Part shown: one piece after another, positions 8,648-17,298 of the stretch | Position numbering within the stretch: the stretch's first letter is position 1 | Layout: every line of letters starts with the position of its first letter | NCBI RefSeq assembly: GCF_001548375.1 | Contig: NZ_AP017295.1 | Location: forward strand, 2,142,501-2,206,500 | Direction of reading: 5' to 3' | Length of the DNA stretch: 64,000 bases | DNA from: Nostoc sp. NIES-3756 | Lineage (GTDB): Bacteria; Cyanobacteriota; Cyanobacteriia; Cyanobacteriales; Nostocaceae | Notes under the pieces: generated by a model | The model's database searches: none | Told to the model about the DNA's origin: nothing | The model's input: only the letters and a program-made list of their open reading frames with translations | Made by a program: the position numbers and the translations under genes

Positions 8648-9166
8648 TCAAATTTTTTCTGCCTTCCATGCTAACGCCCTACTTTCAAACTCTTTGATGA
8701 ATCCATCTTTTCCATCCATATAACCCTCGATATCTTCGGGATATTCTTTGGCTAATTTGCGCTTCAATTCACTATATTTTTGTGCATCTTCAGGATGGGC
8801 AATCATATAATCTCGAAATGCTAAATGTCGTTCTATTTCTGGTGAATTAACCTCAAAAATATGAATATGATGAGTTCTTTTATCTTCTATGTGTTTGCGG
8901 AAATAGCGCCGCCCTGGAATGCCCAATTCACCCATTGCTTCATAACCAAATACTGCGATCACTGAGTTTTGCTCATCGACTTTGGTTATGTCTTTGACTT
9001 CAACTAAGATATCAATGATGGGTTTTGCATAGATACCAGGAATGGATGTACTACCAATGTGATGAATCTTCACTAGGTTGTTACCCAGTGTAGGTGTAAT
9101 CAGTTTTGATTCATCCTCAAATTTACTCTGCCATGTTGAATCATGAGGGACAACTTCTACTTTCAT
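8648..9166 (-). CDS. GrpB-family nucleotidyltransferase-fold protein
   Basis: 172 residues matching the GrpB/UPF0157 family: VVPHDSTWQSKFEDE at the start, HHIGSTSIPGIYAKPIIDIL (nucleotidyltransferase-like GS motif followed by D-x-x-V) at about 35-55, and RTHHIHIFE near 94. The biochemical role of the family is poorly defined. It is a single gene, 33 bp downstream of the macB-like permease start-to-end string on the same strand, and is not obviously functionally tied to it. Confidence 0.8.
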   Translation of the reverse strand: MKVEVVPHDSTWQSKFEDESKLITPTLGNNLVKIHHIGSTSIPGIYAKPIIDILVEVKDITKVDEQNSVIAVFGYEAMGELGIPGRRYFRKHIEDKRTHHIHIFEVNSPEIERHLAFRDYMIAHPEDAQKYSELKRKLAKEYPEDIEGYMDGKDGFIKEFESRALAWKAEKI

Positions 9167-9199
9167 TTTTGTAATTAAAACATAGAAGAAAGCGGAGAG

Positions 9200-10417
9200 T
9201 TAAGCACTTCTGAGGGCAACTATAGGATCGAGTTTAGCAGCACGACGGGCGGGAACTACGCCGAAAAATAAGCCGATCGCACCAGAAATACCTACGGCTG
9301 TACCAATGGCTACCGGAGAAATGGCTGCTTCTAGGGGTGTTAAGGCTGCTACTAAGAGAATCCCACTAACACCAACACCAGTCCCAATTAAGCCACCGAT
9401 GGCAGAGACAATCACCGATTCGATGAGAAACTGTAATAAGATATCTTGTTCTGTCGCACCGATGGCTTTGCGGAGTCCGATTTCTTGGGTGCGTTCGGTG
9501 ACGGAGACTAGCATAATATTCATGATGCCGATACCACCTACAAACAATGATATACCAGCGATCGCCGCTAACATCACTGTCAATGCACCAGTAATTTGCC
9601 CTACTGTCTGTAAGGCATCTTTTTGAGTACGTATGGTAAAGTCGTCTTCCCCGGTGATTTTGTGCCGTTGTCGTAGTAAGTTGGTAATTTGAAAGACTGC
9701 TGCATCCACACTTTCGGCGTTTTTAGCTGAGGCGACAACGTAAGTTAACTCCAACCCATAGGGAGAAGTGCGCCCGACAATGCGGTTAGCGGCGGTGATG
9801 ATAGGTACGAGGGCTGCATCATCATAATCTACACCCAAGTTTGAACCTTTGGATTCCAACACGCCAATAATTTGAAAGCTGGTGTTTTTGATGCGAAACT
9901 GTTGCCCTACTGGATTACTATTGCCAAAGAGTCTTCCAGCTAATTTTGCACCGAGTACAGCAACTTGATTGCTGCGTTTGCTATCTATATCGCTAAAAAA
10001 TCGCCCCCTTTCCACATCAAAATCCCGCACTAATAAAAAGTTGGGATTCGTACCGATGATATTGACGTTAGTATTTCTATTACTATAAGTGACTACTTGC
10101 CGACTATTTAACTCTACAGTTACGGCAGCTACGGTGGGTACTTGAGTGGCGATCGCTTCTGCGTCGGCTAGTACCAAAGTTTTGGGTAGATTAGTGGTGA
10201 TACGCTGCGTGGCTTGGTTCCCAGGAATCACAAACAGCACATTCGGCCCTAACGATTCTAGCTGCTTTTTGACATACCTCTGTCCGCCTTCCCCAATCCC
10301 AATCATGGCAATGACGGAGGCGTTACCGATGACAATGCCCAACATAGTTAGGGCGCTACGCAGTTTGTTAGATAGCAGGGTTTTACCTGCCATTTGCATA
10401 CTTTCTATGAGGTTCAT
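9200..10417 (-). CDS. MacB-like ABC transporter permease (FtsX family)
   Basis: 405 residues. One N-terminal membrane helix (about 20-42, within SALTMLGIVIGNASVIAMIG) precedes a periplasmic MacB core domain (about 50-245), and three C-terminal helices carry the FtsX hallmarks GGIGIMNIMLVSVTERTQEI and GLRKAIGATEQDILLQF. It overlaps the upstream HlyD/MacA-like gene by 4 bp, so translation is coupled. The cytoplasmic ATPase that completes a MacAB-type exporter is not in the window. The substrate is unknown; cyanobacterial relatives include exporters of envelope glycolipids and drugs. Confidence 0.88.
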   Translation of the reverse strand: MNLIESMQMAGKTLLSNKLRSALTMLGIVIGNASVIAMIGIGEGGQRYVKKQLESLGPNVLFVIPGNQATQRITTNLPKTLVLADAEAIATQVPTVAAVTVELNSRQVVTYSNRNTNVNIIGTNPNFLLVRDFDVERGRFFSDIDSKRSNQVAVLGAKLAGRLFGNSNPVGQQFRIKNTSFQIIGVLESKGSNLGVDYDDAALVPIITAANRIVGRTSPYGLELTYVVASAKNAESVDAAVFQITNLLRQRHKITGEDDFTIRTQKDALQTVGQITGALTVMLAAIAGISLFVGGIGIMNIMLVSVTERTQEIGLRKAIGATEQDILLQFLIESVIVSAIGGLIGTGVGVSGILLVAALTPLEAAISPVAIGTAVGISGAIGLFFGVVPARRAAKLDPIVALRSA

Positions 10418-11883
10418 TGATTTGCTTTTTCTCTAGCCTTTTGAATTTTGTAGTCTTGGGGTAAGTCCACAAACACGCGATCGCCCTCTTTGATTCCAGA
10501 TAAAACTTGCGTCTGATCCTGAATTTGTGCGCCTACTGTGACTTCACGAAACTGGGGTTTATTTTTGGCATCGGGTACTAAAACACCCGTTTTCCCGTTT
10601 TCGGTGACAATGGAAACTGTAGGTAACACCAAGGCTTGATTGACGCGATCGCCCAAGAAAGTTAAATCTACATTTAAGCCAGATCGTAATTTATCTACGC
10701 CTGTATCGATAGCTACTCGCACTTGGAAGGATGTCACGCCTTGTTCCACAACTGCTTCTGGGGCAATTAAACGTACACGCCCACGAAACACTTGATCAGG
10801 ATAAGCATCAGCGACAATTTCCACTTGCTGTCCCTGCTTAATCTGACCAATATCAGCTTCTGGGACTTGCGCCAATACTTCTACACCCCTTGCTACAGCC
10901 ACAATTGAACTAGAAGTGGCTGAGGCGCTGCTAGAGGCTGAGGTGGTAGGAGTTACGAAAGAGCCGACATTGGCGTACTTTTGCGTCACGATGCCAGAGA
11001 AAGGGGCGCGAATCACTGTATCCGCTAATCTGACTTGGGCGGCTGCTAGCTGTGCTTGTGCTGCTTTCACGGCGGCTTGACGTTGGGCAATTTCTTCAGG
11101 ACGGCTACCTTCTTGGGCTAATACCAAAGCGGCGCGTGCTTCAGTTACAGCCGCTTCCTTAGCAGAGATGACTTCACTGCGAGTCCCACTCTGCAATAGT
11201 GATAATTGTTTTTGCGCTTCTGCTAAATTAGCCCTAGCACTTTTATCTTCACTTAGGGCTTGGTCATATAATTGCTTCTTCTCTGCACCTTGTTCGTAGA
11301 GGTATTGATAACGTTTTACCTGCTCAGTTGTGTAGTTTACCTTGGCTTGGGCTGCATCGACTCGGGCTTGGGATTGGGCGATTTCTTGGGGACGATTCCC
11401 TGCCACAGATTCGGCTAATTGGGCTTGGGATTGGGCTAAACGTGCCTTGGCTTGAGCAATTTCTTGGGGACGATTCCCCGCTTTCGCTTCATCTAACTGG
11501 GCTTGGGCTTGGGCTATATTAGCTCTATATTGAGCAATTTGGGCTTCAATTTCCCCCACATCCATCCGGGCGATAATTTGTCCTTGCTCGACGCGATCGC
11601 CTTGTTCTACGTATAATTGCGCTAGTATACCAGGATTTTTCGGACTAATATTGACACTCTGAATCGGCACAACTTTACCACTAGCCGTAATTCTAATGGT
11701 GACGTTCTGAGTTTCTACCGGAACTGTTAGCTGTGTAACATCTTGTTTGCTGTTTCCCTGCTGAACAATTTTATAGGTTGTGGTTGTGCCAACTATTAAC
11801 ACACCAGCAGCCACTAATCCCGCCAGCCAACGAGTCGGATGTTTAAGTTTACCAATAATCGGAACTTCTATGTACGCAATCAT
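10414..11883 (-). CDS. MacA/HlyD-type periplasmic adaptor
   Basis: 489 residues from the ATG at 11883 (a TTG start at 11943 would add 20). A membrane anchor lies at about 17-38, followed by a lipoyl half (GKVVPIQSVNISPKNPGILA), a long alpha-helical hairpin and the second lipoyl half (VRLADTVIRAPFSGIVTQK). The hairpin has internal repeats built on GNRPQEIAQ/SRPEEIAQ, visible also as repeated DNA at about 11380-11480, which would lengthen the coiled coil. It joins the inner-membrane permease encoded next to an outer-membrane TolC-like channel. The first gene of a two-gene operon. Confidence 0.88.
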   Translation of the reverse strand: MIAYIEVPIIGKLKHPTRWLAGLVAAGVLIVGTTTTYKIVQQGNSKQDVTQLTVPVETQNVTIRITASGKVVPIQSVNISPKNPGILAQLYVEQGDRVEQGQIIARMDVGEIEAQIAQYRANIAQAQAQLDEAKAGNRPQEIAQAKARLAQSQAQLAESVAGNRPQEIAQSQARVDAAQAKVNYTTEQVKRYQYLYEQGAEKKQLYDQALSEDKSARANLAEAQKQLSLLQSGTRSEVISAKEAAVTEARAALVLAQEGSRPEEIAQRQAAVKAAQAQLAAAQVRLADTVIRAPFSGIVTQKYANVGSFVTPTTSASSSASATSSSIVAVARGVEVLAQVPEADIGQIKQGQQVEIVADAYPDQVFRGRVRLIAPEAVVEQGVTSFQVRVAIDTGVDKLRSGLNVDLTFLGDRVNQALVLPTVSIVTENGKTGVLVPDAKNKPQFREVTVGAQIQDQTQVLSGIKEGDRVFVDLPQDYKIQKAREKANQ

Positions 11884-12170
11884 AACTAGCAGCCTATTAA
11901 CCTTGGTTCGGGAAGTGGTCTGGTTGTGAGATAGGGAAGCCAAAAATCAAGAGTTTTACAACTGGAAAAGTAAATATTTATAGAAATTTGGTAAATAGAC
12001 CCAGTAATAAATGATATATTAGGCAAATTTGATTTTAGCCTGTAGAAAATTTTTATGCCTTCACCTGAATGGGTGAACTGAAACAATCCCTACTTTACTG
12101 AGGGTATAAAAGTTGAGAAATAAGATTGATAATGGCTTGTAGTTTTTCTAGACATAAACGATATCCCCTA

Positions 12171-12273
12171 AGACTGGGTGTAGTGCATCGCTGCGCGGAA
12201 ATCGAGTTTCGGCTACGCAGGAGTTGAGCGTAGTCGAAACTCAACTCCCTCGGAGTCGAGATTCACCAACCAG
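12171..12273. repeat. Dispersed repeat, copy A
   Basis: Begins agactgggtgtagtg and ends attcaccaaccagg. A second copy with the same ends, but with an internal palindromic insertion, lies at 19581-19754. Similar internal modules (gcatcgct.tgcggaaatcgag) are shared by both. Confidence 0.75.
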
Positions 12274-12327
12274 GTGCAAGGGTGTAAGGGTTTTCATTGG
12301 TGTCAATTTAACCTAAAAATCTTGTCT

Positions 12328-12351
12328 AGCAAGGAACTGAAGTTCCTTGCT
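12328..12351. repeat. 11-bp palindrome pair
   Basis: agcaaggaact and agttccttgct are perfect inverted arms around a 2-nt centre. Two weaker palindromes of the same style follow in the next 100 bp. Confidence 0.7.
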
Positions 12352-12449
12352 CATAGTTTAATCATCTGAAGATGACTAAATTATGCACAAAAATCTCAAG
12401 TCCAGTTAGTAGAAAGAAGCTCTCAGCCAGGAATTTAATTCCCTGGAGG

Positions 12450-13907
12450 CTAACTTTCCCTAATTAAATACACTTCATGTCCCTTGATTTCTACTCCATG
12501 AGCAGCAAGACATTTTTCCCAACCAGCACGAGTACCAATTTCGCTTTTTTGCTGAAGCAACCCTAATTGCTGTTCTTGTTGGGTGAGTTTAGCAAATTGT
12601 TCATAGAGTGGGTAGTTGCTAGTAACGAAGGTTTCTTTACGGTGTAGTACGGGTGGGTTGGCTCGATTACTGTAATCACGGTGAGTTACATACAGGGTTT
12701 TTAAGTCAATTGTGATACTAGCTTTGAGGGCTGGGTGGGGGTCAGTGTCGAAATCTGGATAAAATAGGTAGGATATTTGCGGTTGGTCGGTGTAATATTT
12801 GATTAGTGTAGCTCCATCGACACGCCCGATAGTACGGCTGGCACAACCTTCATATATGCGTAGCAACGGGTCGAGGGCTGCTAGGGCGGAAATGTGGACA
12901 TACAAAGCGCCCCGTGTGTGTTTACCAATTTTGCTTTTATCGCAGGCTGTTTGCACAACTCCTGGTCTACCTAAACTAAATAACTTTTGGTCAGCGACTT
13001 CGCAAGCTTCCTCATAACTACCAAAGAAAGCTTTGATATCATGGCGCATTTCCGGCGCAAGTTGGGAAAATTTCGGACGTTGATCGAAGTGAGTCAGAGC
13101 AAGGTAAACTTGAATATCTAAAGAGCGACGATAGGCGATCGCATCCCATTCTGCCTCATCGGTGGCTTGCAGGACAACGGCGAAAGCCCGGCGGAAGTTA
13201 CCAAATTCACCCAGTAATTCTTGTTCGTTTGCTAATTCCCCTTTAACTGGCAGTCTACCGCGCTTGGTGAAAAATGCCATCAGAGGCGCAAGTTGTTCTT
13301 GATAGTCTTCAAACCGCTTTGTCGGAATGCGGACTCGCGGTGTAGCGGTGCGAGAAAAGAAGCGGACGGCTTTGAAGCTTTCTTTTTCGGCTTCATCGCG
13401 GAAGACAAAGTAAACCCCAAGGGCGACGGGAACAGCATCAACGTTTAAAACTTCATCAATATATTTTTTCAGTTCTGCTTGTTCGTAATATTTTTGAAAC
13501 GTATTACGGCTAGTGACAATACCATCACTGTAAGCCAGTTGTGCCTTACTAGGAGCGTTAATTAATACTTGGGCTGCAACAATTAAAACGTTGCGGGTGA
13601 GTTCCCAAGCCTGGATGAGACTTTGACGGCGTTCTTCTTGGTCTTCGATGACGTTGAGGACGTAACCTAAATTGACCACATCGGCGGCGGTTATAGGTTC
13701 GTTGGGGTAGTAATAAGGATCCCAACCTGCACTGTTATAGCCAAGGTTAGCCACACGCTGGACATCACCACCATAACCACAGCCGTAGTCAAAAAATGTC
13801 TTATCTGGGTTAAGAACTGCCCATTCTATAGCTAATCGTACAGGACGAGAGATTTCCACTCTGGCGATCGCAGCTCGATGGCGATCAATTTCTAACGCTT
13901 CAGCCAT
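12450..13907 (-). CDS. DNA phosphorothioation-associated putative methyltransferase
   Basis: 485 residues. An N-terminal SAM-dependent methyltransferase fold shows FDYGCGYGGDVQRVANLGY (motif I, about 40-57), GWDPYYYP, and VVNLGYVLNVIEDQEERR, the signature stretch of the family annotated as phosphorothioation-associated methyltransferase. A large C-terminal domain of unknown role follows, including HPALKASITIDL near 390. Known relatives are found with dnd genes. Here it is directly downstream of dndE on the same strand (30 bp gap), which supports the assignment. The substrate is unknown. No membrane segment is evident. Confidence 0.85.
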   Translation of the reverse strand: MAEALEIDRHRAAIARVEISRPVRLAIEWAVLNPDKTFFDYGCGYGGDVQRVANLGYNSAGWDPYYYPNEPITAADVVNLGYVLNVIEDQEERRQSLIQAWELTRNVLIVAAQVLINAPSKAQLAYSDGIVTSRNTFQKYYEQAELKKYIDEVLNVDAVPVALGVYFVFRDEAEKESFKAVRFFSRTATPRVRIPTKRFEDYQEQLAPLMAFFTKRGRLPVKGELANEQELLGEFGNFRRAFAVVLQATDEAEWDAIAYRRSLDIQVYLALTHFDQRPKFSQLAPEMRHDIKAFFGSYEEACEVADQKLFSLGRPGVVQTACDKSKIGKHTRGALYVHISALAALDPLLRIYEGCASRTIGRVDGATLIKYYTDQPQISYLFYPDFDTDPHPALKASITIDLKTLYVTHRDYSNRANPPVLHRKETFVTSNYPLYEQFAKLTQQEQQLGLLQQKSEIGTRAGWEKCLAAHGVEIKGHEVYLIRES

Positions 13908-13937
13908 AATATTCAGTTAACAGTCAACAGTTAACAG

Positions 13938-14339
13938 TTAACTAATATCCTTTCCATCTTTTATTGCCAGTTCAATTAAATCTTCAATTTTCTTGATATT
14001 TGGGTCGCCTGCTAAGTAGCCGATACCGCGATGTAAATGTAAGCGGAATTGGGTGGCGAGGGTTTCTTTATCGGTGGGGTAGCCGTCATTATGACAGCGT
14101 TGTTTAAGTGCGAGAAGGAGAATATCGGAGATTTCGCCGCCAAAAACTCGCCATGTCATTTCCACGTTGCTGTCTTGGGGAATGGGAACGGGAGAAGGTG
14201 GAGTTGCTTCAGCGAGGGAACGACAAAAAGCCCAGCGACATAGAATATTCCATTGGTCAATTTTACTACTGCGACGGAGTTTTAATAGTTGGTCTTTGGC
14301 AGTTTGTGATAGTTTAATTCTTTCGATTGGGGATTCCAT
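13938..14339 (-). CDS. dndE: DNA sulfur modification protein DndE
   Basis: 133 residues. DndE is the small DNA-associated subunit of the Dnd phosphorothioation complex that replaces a backbone oxygen with sulfur. The conserved pattern is present: IKLSQTAKDQLLKLRRSS at about 7-24, WNILCRWAFCRSLAE at 31-45, EMTWRVFGGE near 74-83 and a final LRLHLHRGIGYL. It is followed by the associated methyltransferase and preceded (across an inserted opposite-strand gene) by dndD. Its own start lies only 4 bp from a heptamer array, so its original link to dndD has been altered. Confidence 0.87.
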   Translation of the reverse strand: MESPIERIKLSQTAKDQLLKLRRSSKIDQWNILCRWAFCRSLAEATPPSPVPIPQDSNVEMTWRVFGGEISDILLLALKQRCHNDGYPTDKETLATQFRLHLHRGIGYLAGDPNIKKIEDLIELAIKDGKDIS

Positions 14340-14342
14340 AAT

Positions 14343-14374
14343 AATTCGTAATTCGTAATTCGTAATTCGTAATT
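14343..14374. repeat. Heptamer array (aattcgt)4, left arm
   Basis: Four exact copies of aattcgt plus aatt. The reverse-complement array (acgaatt) lies at 14793-14831, so the two form inverted arms around the four-helix-bundle gene. Confidence 0.9.
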
Positions 14375-14440
14375 GAAGTAAGTTAAATTTTTATTTTGGC
14401 ATGGGCATTATAAAAATGATGATTAAATGAAAGCAAGATT

Positions 14441-14794
14441 GTGGTTAATAGTAGTATTGCTGAGCGGACTAAAAGATTTGCTATTAGGGTTGTTAAAGCT
14501 TGTTGCTTTTTGGATGAAAAACCAGGAGTTTATCGTACCATATCTAAACAGCTACTTCGTTCTGGTACTTCTATTGGCGCTAACGTCCGAGAAGCTCAGT
14601 CTGCACAATCTAACAAAGATTTTATCAATAAATTAGAAATAGCTTTAAAGGAAGCTAGAGAAACACAATACTGGTTAGAAATCCTAATTGAGTCTGAGCT
14701 AGTAGACAAGCATAAATTTCAACTACTCCTCCAAGAAGCTAACGAAATCGGCAAAATTCTAGTTTCCTCCACCAAAAAATTAAAAGGTAAGTAA
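14441..14794 (+). CDS. Four-helix-bundle protein (23S rRNA intervening-sequence/S23-like family)
   Basis: 117 residues from a GTG at 14441. The pattern is FAIRVVKACCFLDE, then YRTISKQLLRSGTSIGANV, then EAQSAQSNKDFINKLEIALKEARETQYWLEIL. The family forms pentameric four-helix bundles and includes proteins encoded in rRNA intervening sequences; the Avd accessory proteins of diversity-generating retroelements share the fold. No reverse transcriptase or variable repeat is near, so an Avd role is not supported. It lies on the opposite strand between dndE and dndD, and its ends are flanked by inverted heptamer arrays, so it looks inserted. Start uncertain, since no clear ribosome site is seen. Confidence 0.8.
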   Translation: MVNSSIAERTKRFAIRVVKACCFLDEKPGVYRTISKQLLRSGTSIGANVREAQSAQSNKDFINKLEIALKEARETQYWLEILIESELVDKHKFQLLLQEANEIGKILVSSTKKLKGK

Positions 14795-14831
14795 TTACGA
14801 ATTACGAATTATGAATTACGAATTACGAATT
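14793..14831. repeat. Heptamer array (acgaatt)n, right arm
   Basis: Copies of acgaatt with one atgaatt variant in the middle. Inverted relative to 14343-14374. The stop codon of dndD (14830-14832) overlaps the last repeat unit. Confidence 0.9.
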
Positions 14832-16818
14832 ACCAAAAATATTGATTTTCTACTACCGTTGTTTGACGAGTCGCTGAATTATATTTTAAAAGATATTCAC
14901 GGGCGATCGCTTCATTCTCCCTCAGCGTTTCTACTTCTTTTTTACCTATTTCCGTATCAGTAGATAGTAAAATTACTTGATGGCTGGCGGCGGGAAAGTA
15001 TTTCTCTACTAAGTTTTGGCGGTGGGAGGAATCGAGTCTACCAAGAGGTGTGTCTATTGCTACTGGTAAGCGCAAACCTGAGACTTTGGCTAGTCCCCAG
15101 AGGAAAGCTATTGCTAGTAGTTGTTTTTCTCCAGCTGACAAGCGATGTTTGGGAACTGGTTTACCCTCAAAATCGAATAGAGATAAGGCAAAGGTTTTAG
15201 TATCGATAGCAATGCGAAATACTAAATCAGATTTATGTAGTAGGTAAAGGAAACAATTCTTTACGTCCTCCTCTAGTTTATTGAGTTTACGCAGAGTTAA
15301 TTTCTCTCGAAAAACTTTCAGAGTTTCTTGAACTTTCATTGACGAAGTAATAATATGTTCTCTATTTTTCTTATCAATATTTTTATCAGTATATTCTCCT
15401 AATTCTGTTTTAGTTTTTTCAATAGTCTCTGCTAATTCGGCTAAACTGCGGCGAGTCGTTTCATAATTAGCTTTAGCTTGCACAACTTGGTTTTGTGCTT
15501 CTTCCATAGTCTCACGCAACTTTTGATAAGCTTCTGGTTCGGCGGCTGTCTGTACTTGTCTTGCTAGAACAATTAGTTCTTCTTCTAAAATTTTGAGGTT
15601 AGCTAATTGCTGCTTTGCAGAAACTTTAGCATTTTGCAAGTGATATCTAATATTATCTAGCTGACTTAAGCTTTCTTCATCAGCTAATAACCAAGGCACT
15701 TCTGCTTGGGAGTAACCTGTATATAGATTGTCAGCATCTTCAGTTAAAAAGGATTCTATTTTCTCAACTTGTTCGGAAGCGATTGTTAATTGCTGCAACC
15801 ATTTCAGCAAGCGTTTATCTCTCTCAATCAAAACATCTCTAGCCAACTGTACTTGTTGATAACGAAATTCTTTTGCACCTTGTGCTTGTACTTGACTAAG
15901 TAAATTGGGAATTAACGCCAATGGTAGCGCCTCAGCTGCTAATTGGCACATTGACTGTCTGATAGTCTCTGCTGCGTGATTTTTTTCCTTTTGTTGCAGT
16001 TCTAATTGATGGCGATCTCTGGCGATTTTACCACCTTCAGAAACAAATCTATCTAAGGCTTCTCGCTGGATTATCTCTAATTCTTCAATTTGGTTTTTGA
16101 ATATTGCTAACTTTTCTTCTAGAATTTGATAGTCTGCTTGCTGTTGACTTAATTTTTGCTCAATTTCTTCCAATTCAGCTAAATCTTTAGCATCAGCAAG
16201 TTCTTTACGTTTACGATTGACTAAAATTTCCAAATCTACTGTTAGTTTATCCGCCAATTCTAGCCCTAAAAGTCTACGAATAGCTTCAATTATAATCTGT
16301 GGTGGTGATTCCTGTTCTGCAAGGTTTCTTACTTGTTCACCATCGAAGAGAAACAAATTAGAAATTCCTAACGGCAGAAGGTTTTCTATATAATCATCCC
16401 AAGTATTCATCAAAGATTCCACAGGCCACGTATCGTCATCACCTAAAATTCCCAAGAAATCTTTACCATCTTTAGGATTTTTTTCCCAAGTTCTAACAAT
16501 CCGATATTTTACTGGCTTATCGTCTTCAATATGTTCAATAAGTAACTCAATTCTGGTCTTTTCAGCAGGGTTAGCTTTACTATTAACACATTGATTTAAA
16601 AAATCTCCATAGCTTAGATTACCACGAGTAGAACATTGAGAGCGTTGTCCATATAGTGCAAGACGAATAGCATCCATGAGAGTAGTTTTTCCGCCACCAT
16701 TCATCCCTCCTAACAGGATAATTGGTTGAGGATTTTCTCCAATTCTTGGGTCAAGATTGATGACTTGTCTCCCAGCGTAGGGGCCAAAATTTTGTAGAAC
16801 GAGTTCGAGAAATATCAT
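14830..16818 (-). CDS. dndD: DNA sulfur modification protein DndD (SMC-like ATPase)
   Basis: 662 residues. The N-terminal Walker A is GGMNGGGKTT at 37-46. A central pair of coiled coils spans about 200-500, and the ABC signature LSAGEKQLLAIAFLWGLAK (about 555-575) is followed by the Walker B LPVAIDTPLGRLDS. This is the RecF/SMC-type ATPase layout of DndD, which acts with DndC and DndE in DNA phosphorothioation. Length agrees with the family. The gene should be first or follow dndC, but upstream there is only a 480-bp spacer and then divergent egtD. dndB and dndC must therefore be elsewhere or absent. Confidence 0.9.
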   Translation of the reverse strand: MIFLELVLQNFGPYAGRQVINLDPRIGENPQPIILLGGMNGGGKTTLMDAIRLALYGQRSQCSTRGNLSYGDFLNQCVNSKANPAEKTRIELLIEHIEDDKPVKYRIVRTWEKNPKDGKDFLGILGDDDTWPVESLMNTWDDYIENLLPLGISNLFLFDGEQVRNLAEQESPPQIIIEAIRRLLGLELADKLTVDLEILVNRKRKELADAKDLAELEEIEQKLSQQQADYQILEEKLAIFKNQIEELEIIQREALDRFVSEGGKIARDRHQLELQQKEKNHAAETIRQSMCQLAAEALPLALIPNLLSQVQAQGAKEFRYQQVQLARDVLIERDKRLLKWLQQLTIASEQVEKIESFLTEDADNLYTGYSQAEVPWLLADEESLSQLDNIRYHLQNAKVSAKQQLANLKILEEELIVLARQVQTAAEPEAYQKLRETMEEAQNQVVQAKANYETTRRSLAELAETIEKTKTELGEYTDKNIDKKNREHIITSSMKVQETLKVFREKLTLRKLNKLEEDVKNCFLYLLHKSDLVFRIAIDTKTFALSLFDFEGKPVPKHRLSAGEKQLLAIAFLWGLAKVSGLRLPVAIDTPLGRLDSSHRQNLVEKYFPAASHQVILLSTDTEIGKKEVETLRENEAIAREYLLKYNSATRQTTVVENQYFW

Positions 16819-17298
16819 TTTGATTTAAGCAGCGGAACACTATTTTAAACGAATATGATTCGCGTCTACATAGGCACAGCCAAATGTAGACTAGAGATTA
16901 ACAATAACAATATTTAACCCACGCAGGCAGGTTTTGTTTGTGTAGCTGCTTGCACCGTACTCTTATATCCGCAGTCACATAAGTCAAGACATGTAAAAGC
17001 TTGAATACTACCCATAGTAAGACTTTACCTCCTGAATTGAGAGTGATGAGCGCTGTTAGCGGTAGCGGGGCGTTCAGCCCGTGCTGAGTGCTGAGTAACA
17101 ATTTCTCCCTCATCTCCCTTATCCTCCTCATCTCCCTCATCCCCCTCCTGCTTAAGTCTTAAAAAACTTCCAATATAGCTTTAATGCTTGATTAATCCAG
17201 CTTAGGCGTGATGTTATTACTATGGCTATATGTTTCACTGGCTAGCGTAAAGATTCGCCTGTAAGGGCAATCTGTTACATGCAGCATACGGAGGTTAA
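16819..17298. other. Spacer between divergent dndD and egtD
   Basis: 480 bp. Contains the 27-bp dispersed repeat (17055-17081) and a ctccctcatctccc-type pyrimidine tract at about 17100-17150. An 80-codon frame on the minus strand across this repeat is low-complexity and not believed. Promoters for dndD and egtD must lie here. Confidence 0.5.

Larger units (their letters stand above)
11944..12449. other. Repeat-rich spacer
   Basis: About 500 bp without a gene. It holds the dispersed repeat at 12171-12273 and a run of three palindromes (12328-12351, about 12352-12385, about 12424-12448), all with a 2-nt centre (ga or ta). The last lies just after the stop codon of the methyltransferase gene. 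Confidence 0.6.

Noticed and set aside
14441..14794. Avd accessory protein of a diversity-generating retroelement
   Set aside because: The fold family fits, but there is no reverse transcriptase, template repeat or variable target gene in the neighbourhood.
16898..17140. 80-codon minus-strand frame in the dndD-egtD spacer
   Set aside because: It runs through the 27-bp dispersed repeat and the ctccct tract, giving low-complexity MREMRRIREMRE sequence; not a gene.
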